Below, piece by piece: positions 46,617 through 57,073 of a stretch of 64,000 nt of DNA; the first letter of the stretch is position 1, and every line of letters starts with the position of its first letter. The notes under the pieces were generated by a model, which was not told where the DNA came from, searched no databases, and was given only the letters and a program-made list of their open reading frames with translations. The translations under genes were made by a program, and so were the position numbers. Source of the DNA: Snodgrassella alvi wkB2 (GTDB lineage: Bacteria > Pseudomonadota > Gammaproteobacteria > Burkholderiales > Neisseriaceae); assembly GCF_000600005.1 (NCBI RefSeq), contig NZ_CP007446.1, forward strand, positions 1,576,894-1,640,893, read 5' to 3'.

Positions 46617-48971
46617 TTAAAATAATGAGTCTAACTGACTATTAGTACCAGATTTGGGGACAACTGGTACTTCTCCAGCATCATCAACATCACCACTTTT
46701 ACCATTCGTTTTGGCCGTTACCGGTCCGTCAGCACGATTATCCAATGGCAAATCAGGATTAGTTGTCTGATGTTCTTTAAGAAAATATTCTCCGGATTTC
46801 TGAATAATACCAGCTGGAACAGGTGTATTAACTATAGGTTTACCTTTTAATGCATAACGCATATATTCCAGCCATACCGGTACAGCAATTGTACCCCCAA
46901 AGGCTGAACGCCCCATACTGCGCGGACGATCATATCCTATATAAACTGCGCTAACGATGTTCGGATTAAAGCCTACGAACCAAGCATCCTTATTATCATT
47001 AGTTGTACCCGTTTTACCTGCAATATCGCTACGCCCAAGTGCGTGTGCACTATAAGCAGTACCATGATTAACTACATCCATCATCATGTGATATAAAATG
47101 AATGCATTGCGCGGATCAATAGCCTGTGGCGCATTTTGCTTAGCAACTAATGGTTGCATTTGCGCACGCAGGTTACCACGACTGTCATAAATCCGGTCAA
47201 TCACATAATTGGAAACTTTAAAACCACCATTAGCAAAAATAGCATAACCTTCAGCCATCTGCATTGGCGTTACCTCACCACTGCCAAGTGCCATGGATAG
47301 ACTATTCGGAATCTGATCCAGACGAAAACCAAAATGCTGGACATATTGTCTGGCATAGTCAACACCCATAGCCATCAGTATACGGATTGAAACCATATTT
47401 TTGGATGCAGTTAAGGCCTGACGTAACGTGATAAACCCAGCATAACGACCGTCTGAGTTTTTAGGTGTCCAAGCACGCCCGCCTGCACCCATTCCCGGCA
47501 TAACAATCGGAGCATCATTTACCACCGTCGCCGGCGTGAAGCCTTTAGCAATAGCTGCTGAATAAATAAAAGGCTTAAAAGAAGAACCAGGCTGACGTTT
47601 GGCCTGAGTCACACGGTTAAAACTTCGACGATAAAAATCATAACCACCTACCAAAGCTTTTACAGCTCCAGTCTGAGCATCCAGAGCAACAATCGCCCCC
47701 TGAAGCTCCGGCTGCTGTACAATTCGATAACTCTTACCATCACCTCGTACATGTACTACTGAGCCCACACGTACGGCAGCGTCATCCAGTTTCGCATTAT
47801 TAATGGTTCGTTTAATCCAGTTATAACTACTACCGCTAATTCTGCTTTCACCTACACCACCTATGTACACCACAATTGAATTTGAACCAAGTTCAGTTAC
47901 TACAGCCGGCAACATACCGTCTACAGCAGAACGATTTGCCAGATACTGTTCTATCTGCTCATCACGAATATCTTCCGGGATTTTACTCAGGTCAAAAAAT
48001 CCTTCCGCTCCACGGTAAGCCGAACCTCTATCAAAATTATTCAATGTTTTACGCAATGCTTCAGTTGCTACAGCCTGATCCTGTGAATTGACTGTTGTAT
48101 AAACGCGAAATCCCTGTGTATAGGCTGCATCACCATATTTTTCATACATTTGCTGGCGAACCATTTCAGCAACATAGAGCGCATTCTGATCTATAGGTTG
48201 TTGATAATGAACGTAATTTAATGGTTCTGCAAAAGCAGCATCAGCCTGAGCTTGTGTAATTTTGCCCATTTCCACCATATTATTGAGAATATAACGCTGG
48301 CGCATTTTAGCCCGTTGCGGATTTACAACAGGATTAAAGGTGGAAGGAGCCTTAGGTAAACCAGCCAAAATCGTTGCTTCTGCCAAGTCCAGTTTTTGTA
48401 CCGGCTTATTAAAATAAACAAGAGAAGCGGCAGCAAACCCATAAGCACGCTGCCCCAGATAAATCTGATTAAAATAAAGCTCAAGAATCTGATCTTTACT
48501 TAATTTCTGTTCAATCTTGTAAGCAAGAAGCGCTTCATTAAATTTACGCGTATAGGTGCGCTCATTAGTCAGATAAAAATTACGTGCTACCTGCTGAGTA
48601 ATCGTACTGGCACCAGATTGCACACCACCAGTTAGATTTGTAATCAAAGCACGGGTTACACCAATAAAATCGACTCCGCCATGATCATAAAAACGTTTAT
48701 CTTCAGCGGCTACCACTGCATCTTTCAGCACCTGAGGAAAGTCATTGATTCTTGTAAAAGCACGTTTTTCCTCTCCAAACTGCCCCAGCAGTTTATTATC
48801 TGCCGAATAAATTGTAAGCGGCAGTTTGGGTTGATAATGCGTCACTGCTTCCAGAGAAGGCAGCTTCGGATAGGTAACCATAATCGCTACTGCCAGCAAA
48901 CCGACAGCAAAAAGCGCCAGCCCGGCAAGCAAACCTACGGTTGAAAGTAATAATTTTCTAATCATAATCAA
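46617..48971 (-). CDS. ponA: Penicillin-binding protein 1A (bifunctional transglycosylase/transpeptidase)
   Basis: This is the main class A PBP of peptidoglycan synthesis, 784 residues. It has an N-terminal membrane anchor (about 7-33) and a GT51 glycosyltransferase with catalytic Glu90 in AAEDKRFYDHGGVD, then GASTITQQVARN and KFNEALLAYKIEQKLSKDQILELYFN. An OB-like region at about 310-420 precedes the transpeptidase, with Ser463-x-x-Lys466 (PGSSFKPF), SKN and KTGTT at 653-657. The C-terminal tail is low-complexity. It is divergent from the pilMNOPQ operon, the standard arrangement in betaproteobacteria. Confidence 0.96.
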   Translation of the reverse strand: MIMIRKLLLSTVGLLAGLALFAVGLLAVAIMVTYPKLPSLEAVTHYQPKLPLTIYSADNKLLGQFGEEKRAFTRINDFPQVLKDAVVAAEDKRFYDHGGVDFIGVTRALITNLTGGVQSGASTITQQVARNFYLTNERTYTRKFNEALLAYKIEQKLSKDQILELYFNQIYLGQRAYGFAAASLVYFNKPVQKLDLAEATILAGLPKAPSTFNPVVNPQRAKMRQRYILNNMVEMGKITQAQADAAFAEPLNYVHYQQPIDQNALYVAEMVRQQMYEKYGDAAYTQGFRVYTTVNSQDQAVATEALRKTLNNFDRGSAYRGAEGFFDLSKIPEDIRDEQIEQYLANRSAVDGMLPAVVTELGSNSIVVYIGGVGESRISGSSYNWIKRTINNAKLDDAAVRVGSVVHVRGDGKSYRIVQQPELQGAIVALDAQTGAVKALVGGYDFYRRSFNRVTQAKRQPGSSFKPFIYSAAIAKGFTPATVVNDAPIVMPGMGAGGRAWTPKNSDGRYAGFITLRQALTASKNMVSIRILMAMGVDYARQYVQHFGFRLDQIPNSLSMALGSGEVTPMQMAEGYAIFANGGFKVSNYVIDRIYDSRGNLRAQMQPLVAKQNAPQAIDPRNAFILYHMMMDVVNHGTAYSAHALGRSDIAGKTGTTNDNKDAWFVGFNPNIVSAVYIGYDRPRSMGRSAFGGTIAVPVWLEYMRYALKGKPIVNTPVPAGIIQKSGEYFLKEHQTTNPDLPLDNRADGPVTAKTNGKSGDVDDAGEVPVVPKSGTNSQLDSLF

Positions 48972-49103
48972 CTAATTTTCATTTAAGGCTGCGAAATATA
49001 TCCAAAATAAAGTAAACTTTGGTCTTAATTTTGTTAGCAACACAGAACAGTAATTTTCAACACCCGACATTACCCGTTTGATAAACAGACAGAAAGCCCT
49101 TTC

Positions 49104-50192
49104 ATGAAACTGAATAATTTCAAAATAAATTCAAAGAATAAGAAGGTGGCCACAACATCCTCGAGACAAAGTCTTGGTATCAGTATTACTGATAAAAGCA
49201 TTAATATGGTGCTATTAAATGCACGCAGTTTAAATCAATTTCGTCTCGAAAAATACGTTGTTGTCCCTCTACCAAAAAATATTGTAGGTAATGGCAGTAT
49301 AGAAAATCATGAAGAACTTGTTGCTTACCTACAACAGGCAAAACAAAAACTACAAAGTAATTGCCGGAACATTACAGCGGCAATTTCACAAAAGCAGGTG
49401 TCAGTCCAATTCCTCGACCGTGATCTGGATACAGAGTATACCGAAGAAGAACAAATTATGGCTGAACTGAGTCAATATGACTCTCTGGATGAAGTCAGTT
49501 ATGATTATCAGAAGATTGATACAAACGATCAGGGAAAAGAATGTCTTTTGCTGGTTAATGGTAAGCGGGATGATGTAAATATACTGATGGATGTCTATAC
49601 TGATGCCGGAATAATACCCAGCCAGATGGATGTAGATTTAATGGCGATAATGAATAGTGCCATCACATGGATTAATTTTAGACAACCGGAACTTACCAAT
49701 AAATGTGTTGCTGTCTTCAACATTGATTACAGTGAAACTCAGGCAATTATCATGTGCCACGGTAAGTTACTCTACAAACAGGAAATTAATCTTGGCTATG
49801 ATCATTTGATGCAGTCTTTAAGACGCAATTATCAGTTTACCGAAGAAGAAGCATGGGACATGCTTTATAATCCATCCAAACCTGAAGATTACAATACAGC
49901 TGTGGCACAGCCGTTCCAGCAACAGTTTATTCAGGAAATACAGAGGGTATTGCAGTTTTACTTTACTTCAGCCAGTCAGGAAAATGAAATTGATGAAATC
50001 CTGATTTTCGGCTATGGCAATAAAGGTGCTAATGAATTTACTGAAAATATTACTCAGCAAACACGTATACCTGCACAGCAAATCAACCCTGTATTACTGG
50101 CACAGCCAAGTGATAACATCCCACAGACGAAATTACTTCAAGACAGCAGTTTATTAACCGTTCCATTTGGTCTGGCTATAAGAGGATTATAA
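49104..50192 (+). CDS. pilM: Type IV pilus inner-membrane platform protein PilM
   Basis: PilM is an actin-like cytoplasmic protein that binds the N-terminus of PilN and links the pilus motor to the inner-membrane complex. The 362-residue protein has the ATPase-fold phosphate loop (LGISITDKSINMVLL, about 24-38), VAVFNIDYSETQAIIM for the second phosphate motif, and EILIFGYGNKGANEF for the adenosine motif. A basic lead of about 22 residues precedes the fold. It is the first gene of pilMNOPQ and divergent from ponA. Confidence 0.93.
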   Translation: MKLNNFKINSKNKKVATTSSRQSLGISITDKSINMVLLNARSLNQFRLEKYVVVPLPKNIVGNGSIENHEELVAYLQQAKQKLQSNCRNITAAISQKQVSVQFLDRDLDTEYTEEEQIMAELSQYDSLDEVSYDYQKIDTNDQGKECLLLVNGKRDDVNILMDVYTDAGIIPSQMDVDLMAIMNSAITWINFRQPELTNKCVAVFNIDYSETQAIIMCHGKLLYKQEINLGYDHLMQSLRRNYQFTEEEAWDMLYNPSKPEDYNTAVAQPFQQQFIQEIQRVLQFYFTSASQENEIDEILIFGYGNKGANEFTENITQQTRIPAQQINPVLLAQPSDNIPQTKLLQDSSLLTVPFGLAIRGL

Positions 50193-50193
50193 G

Positions 50194-50841
50194 ATGTTAC
50201 CTTTATTAAAAATTAACCTGCTGCCTTACCGCGAAGCATTACAAGCCAAGCAAAAAAAGCAATTTCAGACATTATTAGCCGGAGCTGCTCTAATTGGGTT
50301 CGGTCTGGCTTTCCTCGGCTATCTGGCTGTTGAAAGCAGAGTAAGCAGCCAGGAAAGCCGTAATCTGGTTTTAGAGAACGGTATTAAAAAACTGGATTCA
50401 GAAATAGCAGAAATTTCCAAGCTGCAGGAAGAACGTAAGAACTTTATCGCGCGACAGGAAAAAGTTGAAGAACTATCAAACAAACGATTTGAAGCCGCGC
50501 GTATACTGGATACATTAAATACCGTAGCACCTATGGGATTGTACATAACCAGTATTGAAGCTCAGAATTCCTCTACCTACATAGTCAATGGTAAAGCATT
50601 CAGTGACGCTAAAACTGCTGCATTTATGAATGCAATACCAGGACAATTATTCAGCACTCCAGAATTACTCAATATTAAACGGGTAAATAATGTACAAGAA
50701 TTCAGCATTCGTATTTCTCTGAATAGCAATATTGGGCAACCATATGACATTACTCAGGCAAATCAGAATACTAATCCAATCCCAAGAGATACTGCAGATC
50801 AAAATGAGGCAGCGTCTGATGCAGCAGCCGCATCAAACTGA
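50194..50841 (+). CDS. pilN: Type IV pilus assembly protein PilN
   Basis: PilN is a bitopic inner-membrane protein. Its short cytoplasmic N-terminus carries the PilM-binding INLLPYRE motif (residues 7-14). A membrane helix follows at about 27-45 (LLAGAALIGFGLAFLGYLAV), then a coiled-coil at about 48-95 and a ferredoxin-like periplasmic domain. At 215 residues it is of normal length, with an Ala/Ser/Asn-rich tail. The start is one base past the pilM stop, with AGAGG upstream. Confidence 0.94.
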   Translation: MLPLLKINLLPYREALQAKQKKQFQTLLAGAALIGFGLAFLGYLAVESRVSSQESRNLVLENGIKKLDSEIAEISKLQEERKNFIARQEKVEELSNKRFEAARILDTLNTVAPMGLYITSIEAQNSSTYIVNGKAFSDAKTAAFMNAIPGQLFSTPELLNIKRVNNVQEFSIRISLNSNIGQPYDITQANQNTNPIPRDTADQNEAASDAAAASN

Positions 50842-50855
50842 AGGAGCAGTTGAAC

Positions 50856-51506
50856 ATGGCAAAAAATATTGATTTGAAAGCAATTAATTTAAACTCCCTA
50901 CCTCAGCAAAGTAAGCCTATACAATTAGGTATTGCCGGAGCAATCATTGTTATTATTCTAATTCTCGCCTACTTCTTTGTTTACAGTGGTTTGAATGAAC
51001 AAATCAGTCAGCTGCGGCAGGAAGAGGAAACACTGAAACAGACATATACGGAAAAAAGTAGACAGGCAGCTCATCTGGATGCTTTAAAAGCAGAACTGGA
51101 TTCTATTAATGGCTCATTTAATATATTATTAAAGCAGTTGCCAACACAGGCTGAAATTCCGAATCTGATTCAGGAATTACATGAATGCGCAACCAAAAAC
51201 GGACTAAATATGGACAGTGTAACACCTGCTCAGGTCCAAAATACTGAATCAGATAATCAAACTGACAAAAAGTCTGAACTGCAGGTAATTCAAACATTAC
51301 CTTACAACATTACCCTGACAGGCAATTACAATCAGATTAGCCAGTTTCTCCGCGATGTAGGAAAATTATCACGAATCGTAACGTTAAACTCAATTGTTAT
51401 CAAACGGAATGAAAAAGATAATACGCTTACTTTGAACGCGGTTGCCAATACCTATAAAGCACTAACCGATGCAGAAATAAAAGCACAGAACAATGATAAA
51501 AAATAA
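50856..51506 (+). CDS. pilO: Type IV pilus assembly protein PilO
   Basis: PilO pairs with PilN in the periplasmic alignment complex. The frame allows a TTG start at 50850, but AAGGAG at 50841-50846 is correctly spaced (9 nt) only from the ATG at 50856, which is preferred and gives 216 residues. A membrane helix (LGIAGAIIVIILILAYFFVY, about 23-42) is followed by a coiled-coil (EQISQLRQEEETLKQTY) and a ferredoxin-like domain (LPYNITLTGNYNQISQFL...). The ribosome site overlaps the pilN stop, so translation is coupled. Confidence 0.94.
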   Translation: MAKNIDLKAINLNSLPQQSKPIQLGIAGAIIVIILILAYFFVYSGLNEQISQLRQEEETLKQTYTEKSRQAAHLDALKAELDSINGSFNILLKQLPTQAEIPNLIQELHECATKNGLNMDSVTPAQVQNTESDNQTDKKSELQVIQTLPYNITLTGNYNQISQFLRDVGKLSRIVTLNSIVIKRNEKDNTLTLNAVANTYKALTDAEIKAQNNDKK

Positions 51507-51557
51507 GCCTAGTTTCTGTAAAACAGTACTTTATAACATATATGCAACGGATAAATT

Positions 51558-52097
51558 ATGAATAAATATTTACTTTTTCTTGGTCTTTTCGCATTAGGTG
51601 CCTGTTCTTCAGCAAATGAAGATTTAGATGAATGGATGCAAAACACCAGACAGCAGGTAAAAACTCAAAATGTTAAACCCAATGAAACCAAGTTAAATAT
51701 TCAGCCAACTTATACTCCACCTGTACAACCAAAACTGAATATTTTTGATCCGGCAAGATTTAAAGCCGGGGTTCAGGGTTCGAATGCACCAGATTTAAAC
51801 CGGCCTAAACAAATTCTGGAAAATTTCTCATTAGATGAATTACATTACGTTGGATTGATAAAGGGTGCAGGTAAAGCTCCTTCCGCATTTATTTCTGCAA
51901 ACGGACATGTATATACCGTTAATGTGGGAAATTATCTCGGACAAAGCTTCGGACGTATTACAGCAATAACGCAAGATGAAATTGTTATTACAGAATTAGT
52001 TGAAGACTCGTACGGTAATTGGACAACACATCGTGCCAGCTTACCTTTACAGGCTGCAGACAGCGCCTCAGCGGAAACATCCGAACAAGACGACTGA
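51558..52097 (+). CDS. pilP: Type IV pilus lipoprotein PilP
   Basis: PilP links the PilNO complex to the PilQ secretin. The 179-residue lipoprotein has signal LFLGLFALGAC with the lipidated Cys at 16. A disordered Pro/Gln-rich linker (about 30-65) follows, then the compact beta domain (LENFSLDELHYVGLIKGAG, about 93-111; HVYTVNVGNYLGQSFGRI). It is the fourth gene of the pil operon, 51 bp after pilO. Confidence 0.93.
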   Translation: MNKYLLFLGLFALGACSSANEDLDEWMQNTRQQVKTQNVKPNETKLNIQPTYTPPVQPKLNIFDPARFKAGVQGSNAPDLNRPKQILENFSLDELHYVGLIKGAGKAPSAFISANGHVYTVNVGNYLGQSFGRITAITQDEIVITELVEDSYGNWTTHRASLPLQAADSASAETSEQDD

Positions 52098-52133
52098 TAC
52101 AAGTAACCCATTTAAGAATAAAAGGTACCAAAT

Positions 52134-54317
52134 ATGAAAATTAAAACCATATCTATTTTATCCACTCTGGGTCTGGGTTTACTGAGTCAGAGTATAATGG
52201 CAGGAAATATTACTGCTATTAATGTTGGTGCACTGCAAAATCAACAACGATTGATTAAAATTCATTTTGATAAAGACCCGGCACTACCGAGAGGATTTAC
52301 AACCGAAAATCCTGCACGTATTGCACTGGATTTTGCGAGTACCGGTTTAACCGTACCGCAGAATCTGCTCAAATTTGATGATCCTGTATTACAGCAAATT
52401 GAAGCTGGTCAGACAGCCGACCGAACACGTATCATGCTTTCATTATCAAAAGCAGCACAATATAATGCAACCATAAAAGGTAATGAAGTCTGGGTTTATG
52501 TACAAGACCCGCTTCCGGTTAAAAACAAAGCAAAAAATAAACAAGCTCCTGTTCCTGCCGATCCTGCTCCGGTATTCAATGCACCTTATCCGGCATCTAA
52601 TATAACTGAACAAGTAGTTAACCGTCAGACTTCCAGTGCAGCTGATAGTGCCTACAATGTTGCTGATCCGGTGCCGGTTAATGTAGATTTCCAGAAAGGA
52701 AAAAACGGTAATGGTGTGGTTTCCATTATCGGACTGAATGGTAAAGCACAGCCTACCATTAAAAGTAACGCAGCGACTCTTACTTTAACCTATAAAAATG
52801 TTCCCTTATTAACTGAACAGCAACGTAACTTAGATGTTACCGATTTCAGTACACCGGTACGAGCCATACGTTTACGCAGAATCGGTAACGACACTGAAGT
52901 TAGCATTCAGATGCAGGGTGACTGGGACTATACTCAAATGACAAGCGGCAATAATCTTGTCCTGCAGATTTCACGCAAATTTGATGTAGAAAATAAGGGA
53001 ATACAAGCTAATAATAAATCATTTAAAGGTAAACGCGTATCTCTGGATTTTCAGGATATTGATGTCCGCACTATTTTACAAATTCTGGCAAAAGAATCCG
53101 GCATGAACATCGTTGCCAGTGACAGCGTTCAAGGCAAAATGACCATTTCATTGAAAGATGTTCCCTGGGATCAGGCTCTGAATCTGGTTATGGAAACACG
53201 AAATCTTGATATGCGCCGTGAAGGAAATGTTATCAATATTGCTCCGCGTGATGAATTCATGTCCAGAGATACAGCCTCTCTTGAACAACAAAAGAAACTG
53301 GATGATTTAGGTCCGTTAATTTCTCAGACGTTCCAGCTCAAATACCGCAGTGTAGAGGACTTTAAAAAAATATTGCATTTGTCAGATGACGGTAGCTCAA
53401 ACGATAGTAAAAGTATTCTGAGTTCTCGCGGTAGTGCCTTACTCGATCCGGCAACTAACACTTTAATTATTACTGATATTAGTAGTGTAATTAAAAAATT
53501 TGAAAAACTGATAGCTCAGGTTGATATTTCTTCTCAGCAAGTATTAATTGAAGCAAGAATTGTTGAAACTACAGATAGTTTCGCGCGTGAATTAGGTACC
53601 AAGTTCGGTTATACTAGAGGAACTACCCATACTGATATTGGCGGTACAGTTTCTCTTCAGGATGATAGTAAAGGTACGACCCGTTATCCGAATTTTGAAC
53701 TTGGATTTCCAAATATTAATCTGGGTGTAACTAATCCTACTTCCGTTGTATCCTGGGTACATAAATTTGCTTCAGGTGCGTTAGCTTTGGAACTTTCAGC
53801 ATCGCAGGCTCAAGGTAAAACCAAAATTATTTCTTCACCCCGTGTATTAACTCAGGACCGTAAAGAAGCCAAAATTGAATCGGGTTATGAAGTGCCGTAC
53901 CAGGAAGCTACTTCAAGCGGCGCCACCTCAACCAGTTTCAAAGATGCTGTCTTGGGGTTGAAGGTAACACCACAGATTACTCCTGACGGCAATATCATTA
54001 TGACATTGAATGTACAGAATGATCGTCCGATTGCCTGTTCAAATGTCGCACCGGATGTACTTCGTTCAGGCGACATCTGTATGCAAAAACGCAATGTTGT
54101 TACTCAGACCATGATTGAAAATGGCGGAACATTAATCATTGGCGGCATTTACAATGAAAATAATGAAAATAGTATAGATAAAGTACCTTTATTAGGTGAT
54201 ATTCCGGGCATTGGTAATTTATTTAAACACAGAAAGAATACCCAGCAACGTAATGAATTACTTGTTTTCATTACACCTCGGGTAGTTGATTCTTCCAGCG
54301 CACCTTTGAAATATTAA
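52134..54317 (+). CDS. pilQ: Type IV pilus secretin PilQ
   Basis: PilQ is the outer-membrane ring through which the pilus passes. The 727-residue protein has a signal peptide (cleavage near SIMA, about 23). Two AMIN domains follow (about 25-125 and 180-285), with a Pro/Ala/Asn-rich linker between them. Next come an STN/N0 domain (VSLDFQDIDVRTILQILAKES, about 303-323), secretin N1 (LISQTFQLKYRSVEDFKKIL), and the secretin core from about 470 to the end, including the VPLLGDIPGIGNLFKH signature. AAGG precedes the ATG. It is the last pil gene, followed by a strong terminator. Confidence 0.96.
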   Translation: MKIKTISILSTLGLGLLSQSIMAGNITAINVGALQNQQRLIKIHFDKDPALPRGFTTENPARIALDFASTGLTVPQNLLKFDDPVLQQIEAGQTADRTRIMLSLSKAAQYNATIKGNEVWVYVQDPLPVKNKAKNKQAPVPADPAPVFNAPYPASNITEQVVNRQTSSAADSAYNVADPVPVNVDFQKGKNGNGVVSIIGLNGKAQPTIKSNAATLTLTYKNVPLLTEQQRNLDVTDFSTPVRAIRLRRIGNDTEVSIQMQGDWDYTQMTSGNNLVLQISRKFDVENKGIQANNKSFKGKRVSLDFQDIDVRTILQILAKESGMNIVASDSVQGKMTISLKDVPWDQALNLVMETRNLDMRREGNVINIAPRDEFMSRDTASLEQQKKLDDLGPLISQTFQLKYRSVEDFKKILHLSDDGSSNDSKSILSSRGSALLDPATNTLIITDISSVIKKFEKLIAQVDISSQQVLIEARIVETTDSFARELGTKFGYTRGTTHTDIGGTVSLQDDSKGTTRYPNFELGFPNINLGVTNPTSVVSWVHKFASGALALELSASQAQGKTKIISSPRVLTQDRKEAKIESGYEVPYQEATSSGATSTSFKDAVLGLKVTPQITPDGNIIMTLNVQNDRPIACSNVAPDVLRSGDICMQKRNVVTQTMIENGGTLIIGGIYNENNENSIDKVPLLGDIPGIGNLFKHRKNTQQRNELLVFITPRVVDSSSAPLKY

Positions 54318-54339
54318 TTAACCTTTTCACCAAAAACTT

Positions 54340-54369
54340 AGCCAGCCTGTAAAACAGGCTGGCTTTTTA
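54340..54369 (+). terminator. Terminator after pilQ
   Basis: AGCCAGCCTGT and ACAGGCTGGCT form an 11-bp GC-rich stem with a 3-nt loop followed by TTTTT. It separates the pil operon from aroK. Confidence 0.92.
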
Positions 54370-54564
54370 ATTATTAAATACTGATAAGGAGAAAATATTT
54401 AATAAAGTTATATTTTCTATTTATCCAATATAACTACTTTTCTCACTATTATTTTTTAAAGTTAAAAAAACAGAAATATACTCATTTACAGATTAAGCTA
54501 TTCATCAAGTATCCACATCAGTTTACTAATGCATAAACTACAGCTCTCAGTTACAATAACAGAC

Positions 54565-55107
54565 ATGGATAATATAGCTGGCAATCTGATTCTGATCGGT
54601 TTGATGGGAGCAGGCAAAACTACTCTTGGTAAACAACTGGCAACAAAATTACATCGCGATTTTTATGATAGCGATCAAGTAATATGTGAACGTACTGGCG
54701 TATCTATTCCCACTATTTTTGAAGTTGAAGGAGAAGCCGGTTTTCGGTTTCGGGAAGCGGCCATTATCAGCGAGCTAGTGCAGCAAAAAAATATTGTTAT
54801 TGCCACTGGTGGCGGTACTATTTTACAAATCGAAAACCGACTTAAACTGCAACAAAATGGTCACGTTGTTTATCTACATGCACAACCAGAAATACTGTTA
54901 AGTAGAATTCAGCACGACAAAAACCGACCACTACTTCAAGTTTCTGATCCTCTGGCAAAATTGCAAGAGCTGTATACCGTACGTGATCCTATCTATCGTG
55001 CAACAGCCCATACCATAATAGATGTAGACAGTCCTTATAGCTCCAGGACTATTAATCGATTAATTCGATTATTGCGATACCCCTCTCAACAACTCTCTCT
55101 TTTATAA
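54565..55107 (+). CDS. aroK: Shikimate kinase
   Basis: AroK phosphorylates shikimate in aromatic amino acid synthesis. It has Walker A GLMGAGKTT, substrate Asp in FYDSDQVI, the FRFREAAII motif and ATGGGTIL. The open frame begins with an ATG at 54529 (192 residues), but the ATG at 54565 (MDNIAGNLILIGLMG) aligns better with the family start and gives 180 residues; neither has a good ribosome site. AroB follows after 6 bp, the normal aroKB pairing. Confidence 0.93.
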   Translation: MDNIAGNLILIGLMGAGKTTLGKQLATKLHRDFYDSDQVICERTGVSIPTIFEVEGEAGFRFREAAIISELVQQKNIVIATGGGTILQIENRLKLQQNGHVVYLHAQPEILLSRIQHDKNRPLLQVSDPLAKLQELYTVRDPIYRATAHTIIDVDSPYSSRTINRLIRLLRYPSQQLSLL

Positions 55108-55113
55108 CCCATC

Positions 55114-56196
55114 ATGTATACCCTTTCTGTTGCAACTGCATCACACCAATACCCGATATTTATTGGCAGTGATCTGCTGAAATCCGCACAAAATATTCTT
55201 GCTCCTTATTTAAATCATAAGATTGTTATTGTTACCAATGTAACCGTTGCTGAATTGTATCTACCTCAATGGCAGCAAATCATGAATCAGGCAGGCTATG
55301 AATATTTCAGTATTATTCTGCCAGATGGAGAACGGTATAAAAATTGGGAAACTCTCAATTTAATTTATGATGGTTTGATGCAAAACCGTGCCGAACGCCA
55401 AACCACCTTATTGGCTTTAGGAGGAGGTGTAATTGGCGATATGGTTGGTTTTGCCGCTGCGACCTATCAGCGCGGCGCACCTTTTATCCAGATTCCTACA
55501 ACACTGCTCAGTCAGGTAGATTCATCTGTTGGCGGTAAAACAGCAATCAATCATCCTTTAGGAAAAAATATGATTGGAGCGTTTTATCAGCCCCAAGCCG
55601 TATTTATTGACTTAAACAGTTTGCAAACATTACCAGCACGTGAGTTTTCTGCCGGTTTAGCAGAAGTAATCAAGTATGCCGTATTAGGTGATATCGAATT
55701 TCTTCAATGGCTGGAAAATAACATCACCGCATTAATGGCACAGAATCCATCAATACTAGCTGAAGCCGTTTATCGTTGCTGTCAGATGAAAGCTGAAATT
55801 GTGGGTGCCGATGAAAAAGAAGCCGGTATCCGTGCTTATTTAAATCTGGGACATACATTCGGCCATGCCATCGAAGCAGAAATGGGTTATGGTAATTGGC
55901 TGCATGGAGAAGCTGTGGCTGCCGGTACAGTACTTGCCTGCCGTTTATCTGAGCAACTGGGTTATTTGAACAAAAAAGATACGGAGCGTGTTATTGCATT
56001 ATTAAATCAGGCCAAGCTACCCGTTCTCCCTCCGGCGATGTCACTTAAGGCATGGCTTGGACATATGAGCCATGATAAAAAAGTAATTGATGGAAAATTA
56101 CGTTTTGTTGCACTCAAACAACTTGGGCAGGCAATGATAGCTGATGATATTGTAACCGAAACACTAGCCACAACTCTGAAACCCTATATCTTGTGA
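55114..56196 (+). CDS. aroB: 3-dehydroquinate synthase
   Basis: AroB converts DAHP to 3-dehydroquinate using NAD and a metal. The 360-residue protein has NAD-binding [19 protein letters not shown] (about 108-126), [19 protein letters not shown] (about 130-148, with the Lys substrate ligand), and metal ligands in [24 protein letters not shown] and LHGEAVAAG. It is co-transcribed with aroK. Confidence 0.97.
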   Translation: MYTLSVATASHQYPIFIGSDLLKSAQNILAPYLNHKIVIVTNVTVAELYLPQWQQIMNQAGYEYFSIILPDGERYKNWETLNLIYDGLMQNRAERQTTLLALGGGVIGDMVGFAAATYQRGAPFIQIPTTLLSQVDSSVGGKTAINHPLGKNMIGAFYQPQAVFIDLNSLQTLPAREFSAGLAEVIKYAVLGDIEFLQWLENNITALMAQNPSILAEAVYRCCQMKAEIVGADEKEAGIRAYLNLGHTFGHAIEAEMGYGNWLHGEAVAAGTVLACRLSEQLGYLNKKDTERVIALLNQAKLPVLPPAMSLKAWLGHMSHDKKVIDGKLRFVALKQLGQAMIADDIVTETLATTLKPYIL

Positions 56197-56257
56197 AGCA
56201 TGTTAGAATCTGCGCCTAATTCTATCATCGACTTTTACATTAAACACAAGATAAAGT

Positions 56258-56965
56258 ATGACTAATCAATCCGATCTCCAGGCGGAAAATAATCACGATC
56301 ATAAGCGCAGCATCCGCAGTTTTGTTCTTCGTCAAGGCCATATGACAGCTGCCCAGCAGCGTGCCATTGATACTCAATGGCCACTGTTTGGTATTGATTT
56401 TAACCAAAATCAAATTGATTTAGATATCATCTTCAATCGTCCTTCACCAAAAATTCTGGAAATTGGCTTTGGGATGGGAGTAGCAACAGCTGCAATTGCC
56501 CAAAACCTGCCTGAGTGTGATTTTCTGGCTATTGATGTACACGGTCCGGGCGTAGGTAATCTGCTAAAACTGATTCAGGAACAAAATATTCAGAATATAC
56601 GGGTGATGCGCCACGATGCGGTGGAAGTCGTCAATTACATGCTCCATGATAATAGTTTGCATGGGATTCATATTTTCTTTCCTGATCCATGGCATAAAAA
56701 ACGCCATAATAAACGACGTCTGATTCAGATACCTTTTATTGCCCAATTACTTCCCAAACTGAAACCAAACGGCTATATCCATTTGGCTACCGACTGGCAG
56801 GAATATGCCGATCAGATGCTTGAAGTGCTATCCGGCTTCCCTGATTTACAAAATACTGCTGAAGATTTTGCTGCCACTCCGGCCTACCGTCCGGAAACTA
56901 AATTTGAAGCACGCGGAAAACGTCTGGGACACGGTGTGTGGGATTTGATTTTTGTAAAAAAATAA
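56258..56965 (+). CDS. trmB: tRNA (guanine-N7-)-methyltransferase
   Basis: TrmB methylates G46 in the variable loop of many tRNAs. The 235-residue protein starts with the usual hydrophilic lead and RSFVLRQGHMTAAQQRAI. It has SAM-binding LEIGFGMGVATAAIA (about 68-82), the IFFPDPWHKKRHNKRRL motif (about 142-158) and the C-terminal ETKFEARGKRLGHGVWDL. All are diagnostic. It lies 61 bp after aroB. Confidence 0.96.
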   Translation: MTNQSDLQAENNHDHKRSIRSFVLRQGHMTAAQQRAIDTQWPLFGIDFNQNQIDLDIIFNRPSPKILEIGFGMGVATAAIAQNLPECDFLAIDVHGPGVGNLLKLIQEQNIQNIRVMRHDAVEVVNYMLHDNSLHGIHIFFPDPWHKKRHNKRRLIQIPFIAQLLPKLKPNGYIHLATDWQEYADQMLEVLSGFPDLQNTAEDFAATPAYRPETKFEARGKRLGHGVWDLIFVKK

Positions 56966-57073
56966 CATCAAGAATTAATAAAAAGTAAAGACATTTAAGG
57001 TACAATCAACCTGATTGCATTGCGGCAATTCTTTTTTCTGTTAAATAATATTGCTGTCTTCTAAGGAACTGAG

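Noticed and set aside
57014-57036. Terminator ahead of tyrB
   Set aside because: ATTGC/GCAAT gives only a 5-bp stem before the T run, too weak to assert.
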